A stretch of 64,000 nucleotides of DNA from Yamagishiella unicocca (lineage: Eukaryota; Chlorophyta; Chlorophyceae; Chlamydomonadales; Volvocaceae), in NCBI GenBank assembly GCA_003116995.1, contig BDSL01000076.1, positions 476,796-540,795 on the forward strand, written 5' to 3'. A program made the translations under genes and the position numbers. Under the pieces are notes generated by a model, which saw only the letters and a list, made by a program, of their open reading frames with translations, had not been told where the DNA came from and searched no databases. Within the stretch, counting starts at the first letter, position 1. The number at the start of each line of letters is the position of its first letter. This document shows, piece by piece, positions 42,784 through 56,184 of this stretch.

Positions 42784-45700
42784 TCACGGTGCGGATGGTC
42801 GCTTGCAATTGTCATCCCGGTCATCAGCCACGCCGTTACAGTCATCGTCTAGACTGTCATTGCAATCAATTTCCTTTTCGTTGGTCGCACGGCAGACGAA
42901 TACCGTGGCCTCGGTGTCGGTAGTGCTGGTTACGTTCACAACCAGCTGGCCCCCAAGACGAGGGAATGAATTGTAGGGGAAGTATTTCGTGGCCTTCCAC
43001 CCAGTCCCATTGCTTAAACTGGCAATGAAGGTGGGCTTAAAACCAAATGAGGATCGCTCGTCCTGTACCCCCTCGTAAGTATGGATGAGCACCGTACGAT
43101 TATTCTTCGGTGGGAGAGCGCTGTCGTACCCATAACGACCGCCGCGCGCAACTCGGTAGCTGAGGAAGTAGATGCTGCCGTTGCAGTTGGTCCTCGCGAG
43201 GTCCTCCTCGGTGCAGAGGTTGACGACAATCTGCAATGGAAGTCGTGGATGGCTTATTGGGCGCGAGGCAGAGGACGGCCGCTCAGCAGGCACCGAACAA
43301 CCGCAGGCGAACGCGGAATAGATGCAGGCCGGCGACGAGGGCAATCGCCATACTCTGTGTGCTCTCACTCTCTCACGACGTGATGCCACCTCTTCTGATA
43401 GGGCGAGCAATCGCCTGAGACCCACCATGTTGTCGTCTCGCGTTCCGGCAGCTGGTATGGTGAGGCCCCTTAGGAACCCCTTGGTTGTGAAGTTCGAGGC
43501 TGTGAGGTTGCCGTACCGGCCTTCGTCATCGCCGGGCGATTTAATCGGCGTTCCCATGCCTATCCGGTACCTGCGAAACCAAATTTCCGGGTAAGAAGAG
43601 ACAGCTTACCGTAGCTTCAAGTCTGCAGCATAACATACAGCAGAGGGTACCGCGCTGGGAGCGGTGCGGCCTCGGCCCTTTGAGCGCCAAGTGCCGACAG
43701 CACAGTGCTGCGTCGTGCCTGGATGTTTAGTATCACGTCGGCCGGCACCAACATCGATAGCCATGCGTCTAATGCATAGCTAATAAGTTGCAGAGTAACC
43801 CCGATATCAACAGGCCTTCTGCTTCTCAGGAACCAACATGGACGTACAGGTGAGGCGCGTTTGGGCAGAGCAGGCCGTCGCTTTCATTTAAGTCTCCCAT
43901 GACGTCAGTCGGGTCGCCGTATGCACTGGTCCGCCTGCGTACATCCACACAGAACTGGCTTCAAAGAACAACAAATTGGATGACGTCATTACGGGCTGCT
44001 GCGGTGCGAACAGGATCATGATGGCGACCTCGCTCCACCTGCGTCCAGGTGTCCTGCGTGCCGTACTGCACACAGGAAGGCCCTGCAGGTGAGGCCCAGG
44101 TAGGCCCTGCGTCAAATTGAACCCCGTCCTCCTCAGGACTCACGACGTGGCGTGTTCGAGCCCGAAGTTATGCAGCGCCTCATGCATCAACACATGCATG
44201 TCGTATGCCGTCAGCTCGGCTGCATTTCCAGGCTTGATGTACCTGCGGAAAGAAACCCCGGCGCCCGGGGAAGTTGGAATAACACTTCCTTTGGTCGTTT
44301 CGAACGTAAGCGATTCTCCTTCGGACCAGCCAAGTTGACCAGATAGACGCGGACACCGAGCAGCGTTCAGCGGCACGCAAAGTGCAACGGAGACGTTCAT
44401 GTAAGACTCCATTCCACTACACAACCGTATGAAAAGTCACTTGCACACGCCTCAGTCCTTTTCGCCCCGACCAGCAGCCACCACCAGAAGCCCCTGCCAG
44501 CTACGCCTACGTCGTCGTCATAACCCCTTCCGAACCCAACGTAACGTGTTTATCCAGTCGGTTAACTTTTGAGTGGTCTGCCCTGTGGCCCCTGTTAGGA
44601 ACTCCAATGCCCTATGTTCTGGACAGAAGACCAGATGGCACGTCACCTACGCGTCGCAAACGGGGCTGGTGCACGTGACGTCGCCGTAGCCGGCCCATTT
44701 GCAGGGCACTTTGGGCGGTAGAATGTAGATATTGCGGCGCCGCTCGCTGTACTTGAGGACCTCGTCCAGTGCGGGGTCATTCGCAGCAAGCTGCGACGCA
44801 GGAATGTGATGGGCCGATGGAGCATTACCAGAACCCCCGGCATATATATTTAGAGTACACAGAGAACAAAACAGACGACGGACGTTTGGTGCGTGTCAGG
44901 TTGGACTTGGCGCCTGCTTCGCCTGTTTCATGTCGTACTATGTACGGGACCGCCCATGCAAAGCAGGGTCGTATTCTGGGCATAACATTGATGGGTTTCC
45001 GCTTGCAAGCCCTTTTCGAAAAGGCGTCGTTTTTCGCGATTGCCTCTCCGCACTTCGCAGCCACATGCGTTACGAATGAAGCGCCGGCGACGCATGTTCT
45101 GCTGGCCCCCCCACGCACCCTAAACCATTGCTATGCTCCACATGGTTACGCCTTCAAATTCTGGTGTTGGGGTACCAATGCATGAACGGCCAGCACGGAA
45201 GCGTGCTAAGAGTTGCAGATAGGACTTCCAACACGTGACAAGTATGAAATGCAACTGACAGGTATGAAATGCAACCCCCAGCACTAACTTACCGCCCTGG
45301 CTTGCGCCTCACACTGGCTTTCCCAACTCTGTTGCTCTGCCGCATCGCAGCGCGTCAAGCTGTTCCAGGTCTGTGTACCCAGCACGGGTATGTCAATGGT
45401 GCCACGGCAAGTAATGTTGATCGGGCTCTTCACGACAACGACGTCTGTTGAATTGAACTCGATCTTGTTGCCAAAGCACGTCTTGTAGTAATTCTGTTGT
45501 GAAGGTGAAGGGCACCAAATGCGCATGAGGGTTTGGCAATTGCTGGGTTGATGGGCAGGTAGGAGGATGGAGGCCTGACGCACTAAGTGACCAATTATGG
45601 ATTAATTTCCTTCAGCAATACAGATTCATTCACTCGCAGCAGCCGGTGATGGCTGGCACCGTATGTAGAGGCTCGACATGGCTAGACGTGTAATGCTGTC

Positions 45701-48018
45701 GTGTCGTGTCATGTCCCCCCGTTGCATCTTGGACAATGATAACAGCCTACCAGTACCATCTTCTTCCTGTGTCTCTTTCAGTGTCAGGCGATGCGCCCGA
45801 CGGCTTTACCTTTTGGTCTTGGGCCCACTGCAACAGTTACTACTACCAGCACCAACGCAACAGCGGAAGACAAACAGGACGGGAGTGATCCGATGACTTT
45901 ACCTGGAGATTGTTAGGCAGCTCGCTGGTCTCGTTGAACAACGCCTTCGTCACCTGAGACAGGATCAGGTGGGAGGCTCAACTATTTAGCAACGGCACAC
46001 GATGGATGCCATGGGCTCATAGCAGAGGACGATCGCCTCAAGACGGTTGCAAATCGATTGGACGTCAGAGTGTGTCCTTATGGACTACGGTCCGCCCGAT
46101 AGTTACATGCCGCAAATTGCAGCGTCCCATGGGTTGGTCACACACTAGGAGCTACCATACGGTTGGACACGGATACAGGAGTCCGCACCCAACCGTCCAT
46201 AGCCAACGAACTCACCATGTCAACCTTCAATGCCTGCCATCCGGAGTCGTTGGAGCAGTCCGAGAAGTCTAGGACGAAGATTACCATGCGCAGCCTGATT
46301 GGCTCTCCCATGTAGATCTGGTCGGCATAGGTAATAACCAAGGGCAGAGCAGAGCGCGGGCTGGTTAACACGCATGAGGGTTATGGAATCGTTGTGCGCT
46401 GCGGAAACGCCTTGGGAGGTCGATATGGCAAGCAGGCAAGCAAGTACGCAAGCAAGCACTCTCGTTGTTCGTGTTGGGTTAAACAATGTTCCCGATGCAC
46501 GGTGCGGAAATGTGTGCAAACCGATGTGATCCACACACAAGGCATTGGCGGGGTGTCGGAGAAGCGTTGTCCTCCACGCAACGTCACCTGACGGATCAAC
46601 ACCAATGCGCGGCGCGCGAGAACGGCCCACCTAACCACTGCCCCCTGCCGTACGCCGTCGCAAAACGTACGACGGCGCACGGCACATGCTTGCCTGCCCT
46701 CCCTACGTGACGGCCCACGTCACTTCGTTGGTCCGACCGCACCTCCTTTTGGTCGGGCTGTTGGATGAACCTAGGAGGCGCAGAGGAGAGCTTGAACGTG
46801 GGAGCAGCCTCGTCTTCATCCGCAGAGCCGCCCTCCTGCATCGTTCTCCGCCTCCTGGCGCCCGATGACGCGAAGCTGATATTGGCGGTGTCGCCGCTTC
46901 GTATGTTGTACGTTCGCTACTCACAGAGGGGTGGGCCGTTTGGGATGGGGTCTTCAGGGTGGGGCATCCACGACTCCACGCACACTGGTCTCTTCAGGCG
47001 CGGGTGCCAGCAAGGGCTCACTCAATTCTCTCTCGCGAGAAGTCGCGGGACGCTCGTCGACTGGCGCACAAGTGCCTGGATGCAACCTGTATTGCCGCTC
47101 GGAATCACGACCTTTATCGCATCACCGTTTAGTCCTTACAATTACAGAGGACACGTGTGTATCCGTAAGGCGGGAGCAACGTATCTTTGCTCTTGTTGAA
47201 CGAACGTCTTTACCTGGTATGCCTCCGCCTCCGCGTTGGTCAGTACGACTGCCCGTGGCGTGTTGCAACGGGGGTCCTGTTTAGGATAGCCATCGTCGAC
47301 AGTTATAGGGCAGACGACTTGCAGCTCGACCTCAGTTGGCAACGGGAATGGTCTCGGAGGGGGGAATGGAGGCAGAGGCGGGCTAGGGGGTGGTAGAAGT
47401 GGAGGAGCAAAAGGTTGAGGTGACGGAGGGGGGGGCGGAGGGTACGGCGGACGCGGGGTGGGGGAGGGCGGAGGCTTGTGGCGGGGAGGCGGGGACCGAG
47501 GCTTGGTATCGATGGGTGGGGGCCGCCGCATCGGTGGGAACCGTTTGGGCGGGGCCCGCTTGGGTGGGGGCCGCTTGGGCAAAGGCAAATAGAATCGATA
47601 AGGACTGCGCACCCTAAACATGACCGTAGCTGCAGCAGGGGGACGGGTTTGGTATAAACAGGCTGTTTAGTTGCCGACAATAATTGAACGGCGAACGAGC
47701 CTGCTGAGCAAATAATGAAGTATCCTTCATTTGCAGCTCCCCGCTGCATACATGTCGCGAGGAAATGACCAAGGTAAGTTACGCGGCATCTGGAAGCTGA
47801 GAAGCAGCCCGCAGGCATCGGGGTGCATCCCTCAGAATGGTTCCCGCTCGACCGATTAGTGTCAGAACTAAACTGGATTTCGCCTTACCGTTAATTGTTC
47901 CATCTTCTTCAGCTTTGGACAAGTCCGTCTGCGCTTCGGCTGCCAGCGGACCGATAGTCGCAATACAAGCCATTATTGAGAGCGTAAGCAGGAAGCATGA
48001 CGGCGAGTGTGGTACCAT
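42784..48018 (-). CDS. Gametolysin-like M11 zinc metalloprotease with Pro-rich segment
   Basis: Exons (minus): 47889-48018, 47214-47629, 46743-46835 (weak), 46216-46317, 45903-45953, 45293-45493, 44651-44790, 44144-44242, 43848-43934, 43426-43570, 42784-43230 (TGA 42786-42784); about 636 aa, all phases agree. A signal peptide (SCFLLTLSIMACIATIGPLA) is followed directly by a Pro-rich rod, then M11 landmarks in order: NYYKTCFGNKIEFNS, ERRRNIYILPPKVPCKWAGY, the zinc site HEALHNFGLEH, the Met-turn region AYGDPTDVMGD with CPNAPHLYRIGMGTPI, and the C-terminal YFLSYRVARGGRYGYDSALP and HTYEGVQDERSSFGFKPTFI. The family digests hydroxyproline-rich walls during mating or matrix remodelling. The extreme C-terminus, CNDSLDDDCNGVADDRDDNC, looks like a metal-binding (MopE-type) motif. 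Catalytic residues are all present. Confidence 0.85.
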
Positions 48019-51000
48019 CTGAATAGGAATGCAAGAAACTCCCGCGCGCCCTAGAACGCTAGGGTAGGGTGCTGACTTATATGTTACGCAGCACCTTTGC
48101 AAATGCAAGCGTATATGACGAAGCGCGTTATGAATCTTAACAGGGCGGGTGGCGCTTAAGAAGTAGTACTCAACTCGTCTCCGCTTTCTGTTCCAGCTTT
48201 GCACGAGGAAACTATATATATTCAAAGTTTAAGTAATATATGTAACAGCTATTGCCGGTGCATGAAGTTACAGCAATGCGTTTCGACTGTGGTCCCGGAG
48301 CTATTACACGGGCAAGTACATGATACGCGGGTTGCGGGGAACTTGCGAGTGACATGCTTGGTCATGCATGAGAGAATCTTTCTTTCTCAACCCTATGTTT
48401 AATCTACACTTTATTAAGCGCCCAGTGGTGCTTTGCAATGCACTAAGAATGCTAGTGAAAAGAGCGCAGCATTTTATGACAGGATGGAAATAATTGGCGG
48501 GAAGGCTGGCTCCTTGGTAGAATATTTATTTGAGTAAGCGTTCAAAAATGCTCGCAGGTGATCGGTTATGAATGGCGTGGCAAAGCGTGCTGGTCTGGCC
48601 TGCCGGACGTACCGTCTGCAAATATAGTCACCAACTTATTGCTGGCGCGAAAGCCTTCTTGGACCCGGCCAACAGCCACTTGATTGCGCGCCTCCAGTTG
48701 CAGGGGAGCTCAACGGTAGTCTTCCGCTTCCGCAGCCGCACGTGCATCGCCATCGGCTGTGTGGTGGAGGCAGCTGCAAAATCCTCTGAGGGTGCCCGTG
48801 TCCTGAACCATCGGCGGCCAAAACCACGGTTGTCGTTAACGGCTCCAGCCTGCCGGGGTGCGTTGTCGTATCTACGGGGCCTTCACAGTGTGTTTTCACG
48901 CAGCAGCAGCAGCAGCAGCAGCTCTCGTTCAGGGGCCCATGACCGAGACCACATTGGCCACCAGCGCCGCTTCTGTCATGAATGCGACCATCATCAACAT
49001 CGCAGCCGCCGCCGCTGCCGCCGCCGCCGCCACGATTGTGGGCACCTCCCTGGACCTCAACACTACCGCGGCCTCCATCTCTGCTGCTGCCGCCGCCACC
49101 GCCAACACCCCCACAGCCGCTACCATGGCTACTGCAGCAACTGGAAGTGCCAGCGCCCCAAGCCTTCGCGCCTTCTTCCACTAGCGGTGCTGTCGCTGAC
49201 CGTGATGCGGCAGGTGAGCCATCAACTGCTATTGGTGATGAGCTGTCAACTCGTAGCAGGGGTGGGAGGTTACGTCAAGGCAGCGGGAGGGGGTGCCATC
49301 GGTGGACGGCCATGGCCCTCAATTGGCCAATGCCGCCGCTCAGCCATCCACGCATGAAGCCGCCCATGCTCATGAGCTGGGTATCGTCCGCCAAGTAGTG
49401 CAGGCGGCGTTGGCGGCGTCTCCAGCCTCCTTCACACAGCCACCAAGCTGAATGTGTCCGCAGGAGCACTGGAAGCCACGCCCTGACGCGAGCAGCGCTC
49501 GCTGTGCTATCGCTCGGAGAAAGGGAACTGCAGTGCTTGCGCGTAATTGGCGATACGCGGCGGTATCAGGCCGCCAAGGCAATGCTGCTGGAAGCACCCT
49601 CTGCTGTTTCCACGGCAGCTTTTGAGTCGACTTGGATTTCCTTTGTCTGCAAAGTAAAAGTCCCTTGTCGTGTAGAAGATCGAAGAGTTGGCGAGTCTGA
49701 TACGGGAAGTGCCTCTCGGCACAACAGCAGGCCAGGGATACCGCATGACTCACGTTACAGTGTGCCCTAGGGCCCAGAGGATCGCGCGAGGTACAACATC
49801 TACTGGTGTCAAACCTTGGCCATGCCTGGCAAGAGCTGAATACCCTAAAACCCTCCTTTTTAAATTTGTTTTCGGCCATTGTGTGCATTAGTTTCCACGG
49901 CATTAGTCTGACATGGTTTGGGACCCAACGTTGTTATGAGCGGCGGTAGGTGAGCCAAGGTTACAGGGGCCCAAGGAAGTGCTGGATTTCGCCAGAAACT
50001 CGTGGAGACTAGTACGTTAACTTCACGGCTGTCAATATCCGCACGCGGTTGGGACCCACTGTTCTGGGATCGGCAGGGCATGGCTGGATCCCGAGTGGTG
50101 AAAGAATCGACGCTTAACTGCACGCACATGCAATGTGTGTTGTTTGAGCAGAGGCGTCTGCGCAGCATGAGTAGCGTTAGCGTTGGGGACCCAAGGAAAC
50201 GTCTTGGGGTGTAGTGCGCGCTGCACAACTGTTCGACCCCGTGGTATGCACATAACCACGAAGGGAAGGCAATTGGGCGCTTGAACTACTGAAAGGGGCC
50301 CTCAGCCGTGCTGGTCTGGACACGGATAAATCGCGCAGCTTCAGCGGCTGAAGTCATGCCTATCCTCAGCTGCATGTGCTGATGGACGTCTGGTCTGGTG
50401 AAAGATGGCCAGAAGCCATGGTGTGCCCTTTAGTCGCAGCGTCGTTCACACGCACACAGCTGTCCTTCATCGTTCGACTTCGTTCCTTACATTGTCACCT
50501 TGCATCTGGGCCCCTGACGCCTTTGCATCGCGTGCGGGCCTGCACCAAGTAAAGGGGGCGCAGCCGCTGGCTAGCAGGCCGCTCTGTGCTACTAGAACCT
50601 GTGTGCACACGTTTTCGTCTTGGGCCGATCGAGCAGGTTTACCACGAACACATAGCGAAGTTTCACCCCACCTGCTCACCATATGCCCAACCTTTTGGCC
50701 TTGGAGTCTAATGCGCGCTGCACACCTGTTCGACCCCGTGCTATGCACCTAACCACGAAGGTGAGTGGCTGTGCCACCGTATGCCATAGTCACCGTTCAC
50801 CTAGACGGACACCGAACACATTGGAGACCACTGTAAATCTTCTATCAGTGGTCCCGCCGTTCCGGCGCTGCTAGGCGATGTCGGGGGGGTGTAAGATCCT
50901 GTGCGGCGATGACACTGGACGACACACTTCATTACAAGAAATTAGGCACGGGTTCTGAACCATTTTCTCCTCCTAAAAGTAAAAGCGTGGTTCCGCCGTA

Positions 51001-51647
51001 TCCACCAGTGAATGAAGAAGATGAAAATACTGCTATAACTCCAAGATGTGAAGCATGTTAGACGCTGGGGACTCCTATCAGCGCCACCCCATCAGGTCAC
51101 ACCTTGTCACGCATAATTGTTGCAAACGACTTTTGCAGATCACATCCTCTGCGCAATACTCAATCTTCGACCACATAAAGCTAATAGATTGTAAAACCGC
51201 ATGTAAAATTTGATGACATGGCTCCAAAAAAGTACTGGCATATGTAAATAACTAGATAGCTAGCGAATATTTGCCGCTGGTGGTGAAAGTTCCACTAGTT
51301 GGCCGAATTTAAGCGAAGTTACGCGGTGCTCTTGGTCACCTGGCGCATGTGGATGACAGGATGGCCCATACACAAACAGCTAGTCAGTGTTCATTATCAC
51401 TTGGGTTGACTGTCCCACAAAACGTTACGCAGATGTAGCGCACTATCTAGTATAGGCTCGCTCCATCCGCCAACGGCGCCTGCTGGACCTTACTGCACAA
51501 AGAAATCTTAAAACATAACGAACACACCAGAGGTCCGGTGAACTTAGGTACTATTAGGTACTATTGCGAGCGCACATGGACGCTGCCGGCATCTCCACAC
51601 AGCCCCAAGCATCACCCCGTCAACGTAGTCACACGCCGTAGTGGATT
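48019..51647. other. Stretch with only weak coding candidates
   Basis: A plus-strand ATG frame from 48572 (contains IARLQLQGSSTVVFRFRSR) runs into a cag-repeat at 48900, after which a different frame, Ala/Thr-rich (LATSAASVMNATIINIAAAA), continues to 49184. This could be one gene with an intron or chance; no domain is recognisable. Beyond 49200 nothing convincing is seen. 51000-51540 is distinctly A/T-richer. Two TGTAA on the + strand near 51190-51202 lack an obvious upstream gene. Confidence 0.35.
50215..50761 (+). repeat. 50-bp direct repeat pair, 447 bp apart
   Basis: 50215-50264 and 50712-50761 match at all but three positions (tgcgcgctgcaca, ctgttcgaccccgtg, taaccacgaagg). Noncoding; origin unknown. 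Confidence 0.85.
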
Positions 51648-54600
51648 CTACTGCTTGCCAAAGACGTGCAGCAAGGCCACGGCGAAAACGCTGCACACGA
51701 GCATGGTCAGCGACGAGGGCAGGGCCAGCGACGCCGCACCCGACCAGCCGCCTGGGATCAACACGGTGTCGATGACGATGACCGTTGACCTGCGCAGTCG
51801 AGCGGAACGATGTTACGTTATTGTAATCAAATAATTCGTTTAATTGGTTTAATAACGAGGAACTGAAAACACGGGAAGCGGTGGGCCTCGGCACCAGGCA
51901 AGTTACAACATGCGGGAGTCCAGTCTACTTACACATCGCCAACGTAGTACTCGAGGCCGATGACGGTTGCCGTGTTCTTCGATGAGGAAATCCGAATTGT
52001 GTTGCCGTCATTGTTAACCGTAAGCGTGTTGGGTCCGCTGGGTGCACACAAAGGTAGGCTTGGTAGTAAGACGATGATTACTATTGCAAATGTGGCAATT
52101 ACTGATGGCAGGCAAATACTGCTGATGGCAGCAGGCGAATACTGCTGATGACAGGGGGCAAATACTGGTGATGGCAGCAGGCAAATACTGCTGATGGCAG
52201 GAGGCAAATACTGCTGATGGCAGCAGGCAAATACTGCTGATGGCAGGAGGCAAATGCTACTGATGGCAGGAGGCAAATACTGCTGATGGCAGGAGGCAAA
52301 TGCTACTGATGGCAGCAGGCAAATACTGTTGGCAGGCTAATGTAGGAGGCATCCATACATCGACCGATCGCCCATTTCGGCCCATTCGCCGTGTCGCCGC
52401 CTATCCTAGCTACATGATGCCTATCGTCGGTACGCATCCCCGCACCTGTTTGTGGTGAGCTGAAGACCGTTGGTGAGGGTCGAAACCGTGAGGACAGTGT
52501 TGGGAATCACGTGCAGCTGCATCGTGCAGAATGGAAAACACGTTTGGGACATGGGATAGAAGTGTCAGGCGACGAGGCGGCGGCATTAAATAACAAGAGG
52601 AATGGGTTTGAGCGAGCCAATTAAGTGGCAATTAGTCCTGTCGCAGGCGGTTGGCGTTTGGTTGCACGTACGCAGGCAATGCAGCAACGGTAGAGCTGCA
52701 GATGCATTGAGACGAGCAGGCAGCTAACGTCAACGGCAAGCTAGCCGCACGCTCGACTGGATGTCAGGTAGATTGCATTCCGCTTGTCGCTGTTGGACCA
52801 TTACTGTTGATGCGGCACTCACGTTCAAGAGCTGCTTCAGCGCGACAGGGTTCGCAAGCAGCTGCACTGCAGTCAGCGAGTAAGTGGCCAGCATGGAGCT
52901 CCACGCGGCATCAGTTGGGACGAGCACCGTACCCCTGAAGGTGGTGCTGGTGAGGACGCCGGTGTTGTAGGTGGTGTCAACCGTCATGGCTGCGGCGAAG
53001 TTGACCACGTCGGCCCTGAATGCAAGTGCCTCCATGGTGCTGTTTGCCAACACGGGCACCAGCACCCGGTTGATAACGTGTACGACTGAGAGGAAGGTTC
53101 CACTGCATGCGACAAGTGGGGAGAGAGGTAAAGAGGGTCGGTAAATCAGGTACTTGGGAGATATAAAAGGGGGGAAGCTCTCGAAGAGGGCGGGAAGGGA
53201 AGTCATCGCCTACGTTTCAAGAACGCTAGGGAAGCTCAGAGGCCAGCATTGAAGGGGTTCAGAGGCCTGCTGACAGCGCGGAAACAACAGCAACCGCCGG
53301 GACACGTTACCATGCACAACGATTTGGCTCGCTTAGCCGTGATCGGTACTCACTTTGCCGTGAAGCAGGTTTGGTAGGACGCCGTGACCGTGGCGTTGCC
53401 CGTAGGAGTGATAACAATTATGCTGCTGCCTTGCTTGACAATCGCGAGCTTGAGACCCCTGCAGTGGGTGGACGGAGCAGCCGCAGCGTCAGACGCGGGC
53501 AGCAGGAAACAAAGCCAGTCGCGAGCTTCAGGGCAGAGCTCTGTACACGAAGCGTGTGCACGCACGATTATTGGTCTGGATCATGGCTGCAAGGCGTACC
53601 CGAGCGTGGTGAGGACCATGGGCGTGGTGGAGACGTTGTTTGCGAAGATGACGGGCGAGGGCACGATGTGGTAGTTGAGGAGGCGCACGACGCCGGCCTC
53701 AGAATTAATCAGCGTTGATAGGGCCACGCTCGAGGTCGAGGCGAAGCCCCTGCATATTTTTGTACGGCACCCATACTGTTAAAAGACGTGGTAATGACAA
53801 GTTGGCCAGCATAATGTTTTCTTGATGCTATCAGGACAGGCGAGACCGTGGGATGGCTGGCAAACAGATGAAAGTGAAGGATTACTTCCCTTACGTTTCA
53901 ACCAGGTGCGCTGGCATCGCGGTGCAACTATCACGTAAGTCGGCGCAAGTAGGAGCCAGTGAGGTATTGTCGGTCGATAGGCATGCATATACCTGGATTG
54001 CCTCACGATAGGCATGCATATACCTGGATTGCCTCACGCTTCCCAGCCCGGAGCAATCGAGTGGCAGCCCCCCAACCACCCCAGCCGCACGCATGGGCAA
54101 GAGCAACCGACTCACGAATCCGTTGGAGCAAACATGGTGTACTGCACGGTGACGTTGGCGAGTTTGTTTAGCAAGCTCGAGGCAAATGATGTCGCGAGGT
54201 TCGACAGGGTGTTGAGGGCCGGGTTGCGGTTGATGGCCTGTTCGCGGTTGAGTTGGGTGGGTTCGTTGGGCTTTGAGTCGGCGGTTGGGTTCGGTTGGGC
54301 ATGGTTGGGTTGGGTGAGTGGGTAGCAGGTTAAGTTTGCACAGACGGCTGGGGCGGCCATCATTGGCTGTCCGAAGAGGGGTCGCTTAGTAATGAGGCTG
54401 GAATCTTGCGCGACTTCCCAAGTTGGACGGGTGGCGATGGAAAGCAGGGAGGCGGATGCCAAGATGCACTCACACAGGCAGGCAATTAAATGCTAGGCAA
54501 CACATGACGGCGACGCATGACATCCATCGGAGGGTAAGGAAGCCACCGCGCGCAGCCCAACACGTCGCATCCCCCCGGTGGGAGATAGGTAGCGATCGTC

Positions 54601-55757
54601 ACTTACGGAGGCGATCGAGGGGTAGAAGGGCAGCAGGACCTGGTCCACGATGTGAACCACGGAGCTGCCGGCGGACAGGTCCTCAGTTGTGATGTTGGCG
54701 TCGCTACCCAGCGATTGCACCTCGATGGAGCCGAGGAGGTTCTCCGTGGTGATATTCGGGTAGTTGGCGGTGTTGCTGCGCGTACAATGGTAGAGTCAAA
54801 GGGAGGGGAAGAAGCGGTGGTAGGTGGATAGCTGGAGTGAGCAGCGAGCATGCGTGGATTGTAGGTCGGTCGATCAGCTACCGGGAAATAACGAGCATGC
54901 GTGGATTGTAGGTCGGTCGATCAGCTATCGGGCAATGCCCAAACGTGCTGCTAGTTGGTACCAATTAAACTCATGTCAGCCGGGCCCGGCCTCGTACTCA
55001 CAATGCTACCGGCCATGATGCGATCCCAGCAGGAATGTTTTCAGCAAGGACCGCCGGCTGAATCGCGTGGTACAGGATGATGGACGACATCTTCATAGCG
55101 TTCGCGACCAACTGAGCCTGGGTTAAACCTAGCAGCGTCAAAGCCGCGCCGAAGGCCTGGGAGACAAGAGCAGAAGGTGACACAAGGCGGCACAGGAGAC
55201 AAGTAAGCAAGCAGCAGCAAACAAGTCAGCGGTATAAGTCACATAAGTGTAATGTAAAATGATTATGTAATAGTTTCACAGCGCTGTATGTGGGCAACAC
55301 AGCATAAAAAGGAATCGGCGCGGGATGCGCGCATATTAATTTTAAGTACTTTGAATTCGATCGCGCAACGCGGGGGCCCGGGCCGCGCGCGCGTTAACTT
55401 CAGCACCCTTACCGCGTCCGACGGCGCAAACAGTGTAATGTTAAGTGAGGAGTTGCTGAACTGTGGTTGAAGTCCAGCTAGGGAGATTGCATTCGTGAGG
55501 AGCGTCAGGCCCGTGGTGGCGCTTACAGTGTCAAAAACGTTTTGGGCCGACACAGCGGCAGGCGCAAGTAGACACAACCCTGCACAGCGTGAACAACAAA
55601 TATGAAGAACTAGGATATACAGCAGGCGTAAGGACATGGACAGCCAACAGGCGTGGGGGTATCCTTGCTAGGATAAAAGTGTCAGCACTAGGCATGGCTA
55701 TGTAGCCTTCCTTTACAACCCACCTGCCAAGAGGACGGCGAACGCTCCACGCGCCAT
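51648..55757 (-). CDS. Triple fasciclin (FAS1) domain surface protein, 499 aa
   Basis: Exons (minus): 55724-55757, 55413-55579, 55002-55156, 54607-54775, 54116-54237, 53600-53749, 53354-53458, 52823-53102, 52446-52516, 51933-52037, 51648-51789 (TAG 51650-51648). They total exactly 1500 nt and all phases agree. The spliced start MARGAFAVLLAGLCLLAPAA is a signal peptide cut near SAQ. Three FAS1 domains follow, each with the F1 motif and the closing valine-rich strand: ITLFAPSDAAFG ... VVHIVDQVLLPF; YTMFAPTDSGFA ... VVHVINRVLVPV; LVPTDAAWSSML ... VIVIDTVLIPGG. YH-type motifs (ILYHAIQP, NYHIVPSP, LHVIPNTV) are also present. A hydrophobic tail (SLTMLVCSVFAVALLHVF) ends the protein, suggesting a GPI signal or membrane anchor. 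FAS1 proteins mediate cell or matrix adhesion, as in Volvox algal-CAM. Several Asn-X-Ser/Thr sites fit secretion. Confidence 0.9.
52101..52336. repeat. 23-bp minisatellite in fasciclin intron
   Basis: About ten copies of gcaaatactgctgatggcag+gag with small variants, filling most of the intron between the exons at 52037 and 52446. Length is not a multiple of three and stop codons occur in the gene's frame, so it is noncoding. Confidence 0.95.
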
Positions 55758-56184
55758 TGTATCACGTGTGCCTAGGTGATCTGAACCAAAATGCGTTCAG
55801 GAAACAGCAGCCCGCTGCAGTCGGAACAGGTCAAATGTATAAAGATATGTTGTTGACACTAATAAAGATAATGTATTGAGGACACGGGAGAGTCTTACCA
55901 TTTAAATGCATTCCGCAGACCACCGTACAAAGCCCATCGGCGTGTCGTACTAACTAGCGCTATTTCATCGAGGATTTCCATTAATATTCGTTTCTGCATT
56001 ACAAAATGCACAATCAAATAGTATCTCGAAGGCTGATACACATATGGCGATGAGACAACTATGAGCCAAGATGCAGCAGCAGCTGGCTAACACCGGGCGC
56101 GACCACAACCAACACAAAGCCTCAGAAAACCCTTTAACCTCGACTGTACGGCACACCACCAAATAGCAACAACACAAAAGAAAG
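55758..56184. other. Fasciclin 5' region up to the retroelement array
   Basis: Holds the upstream region of the fasciclin gene. Moderately A/T-rich, no further gene. It ends where the inverted repeat of the retroelement array begins (actaaa at 56185). Confidence 0.5.
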
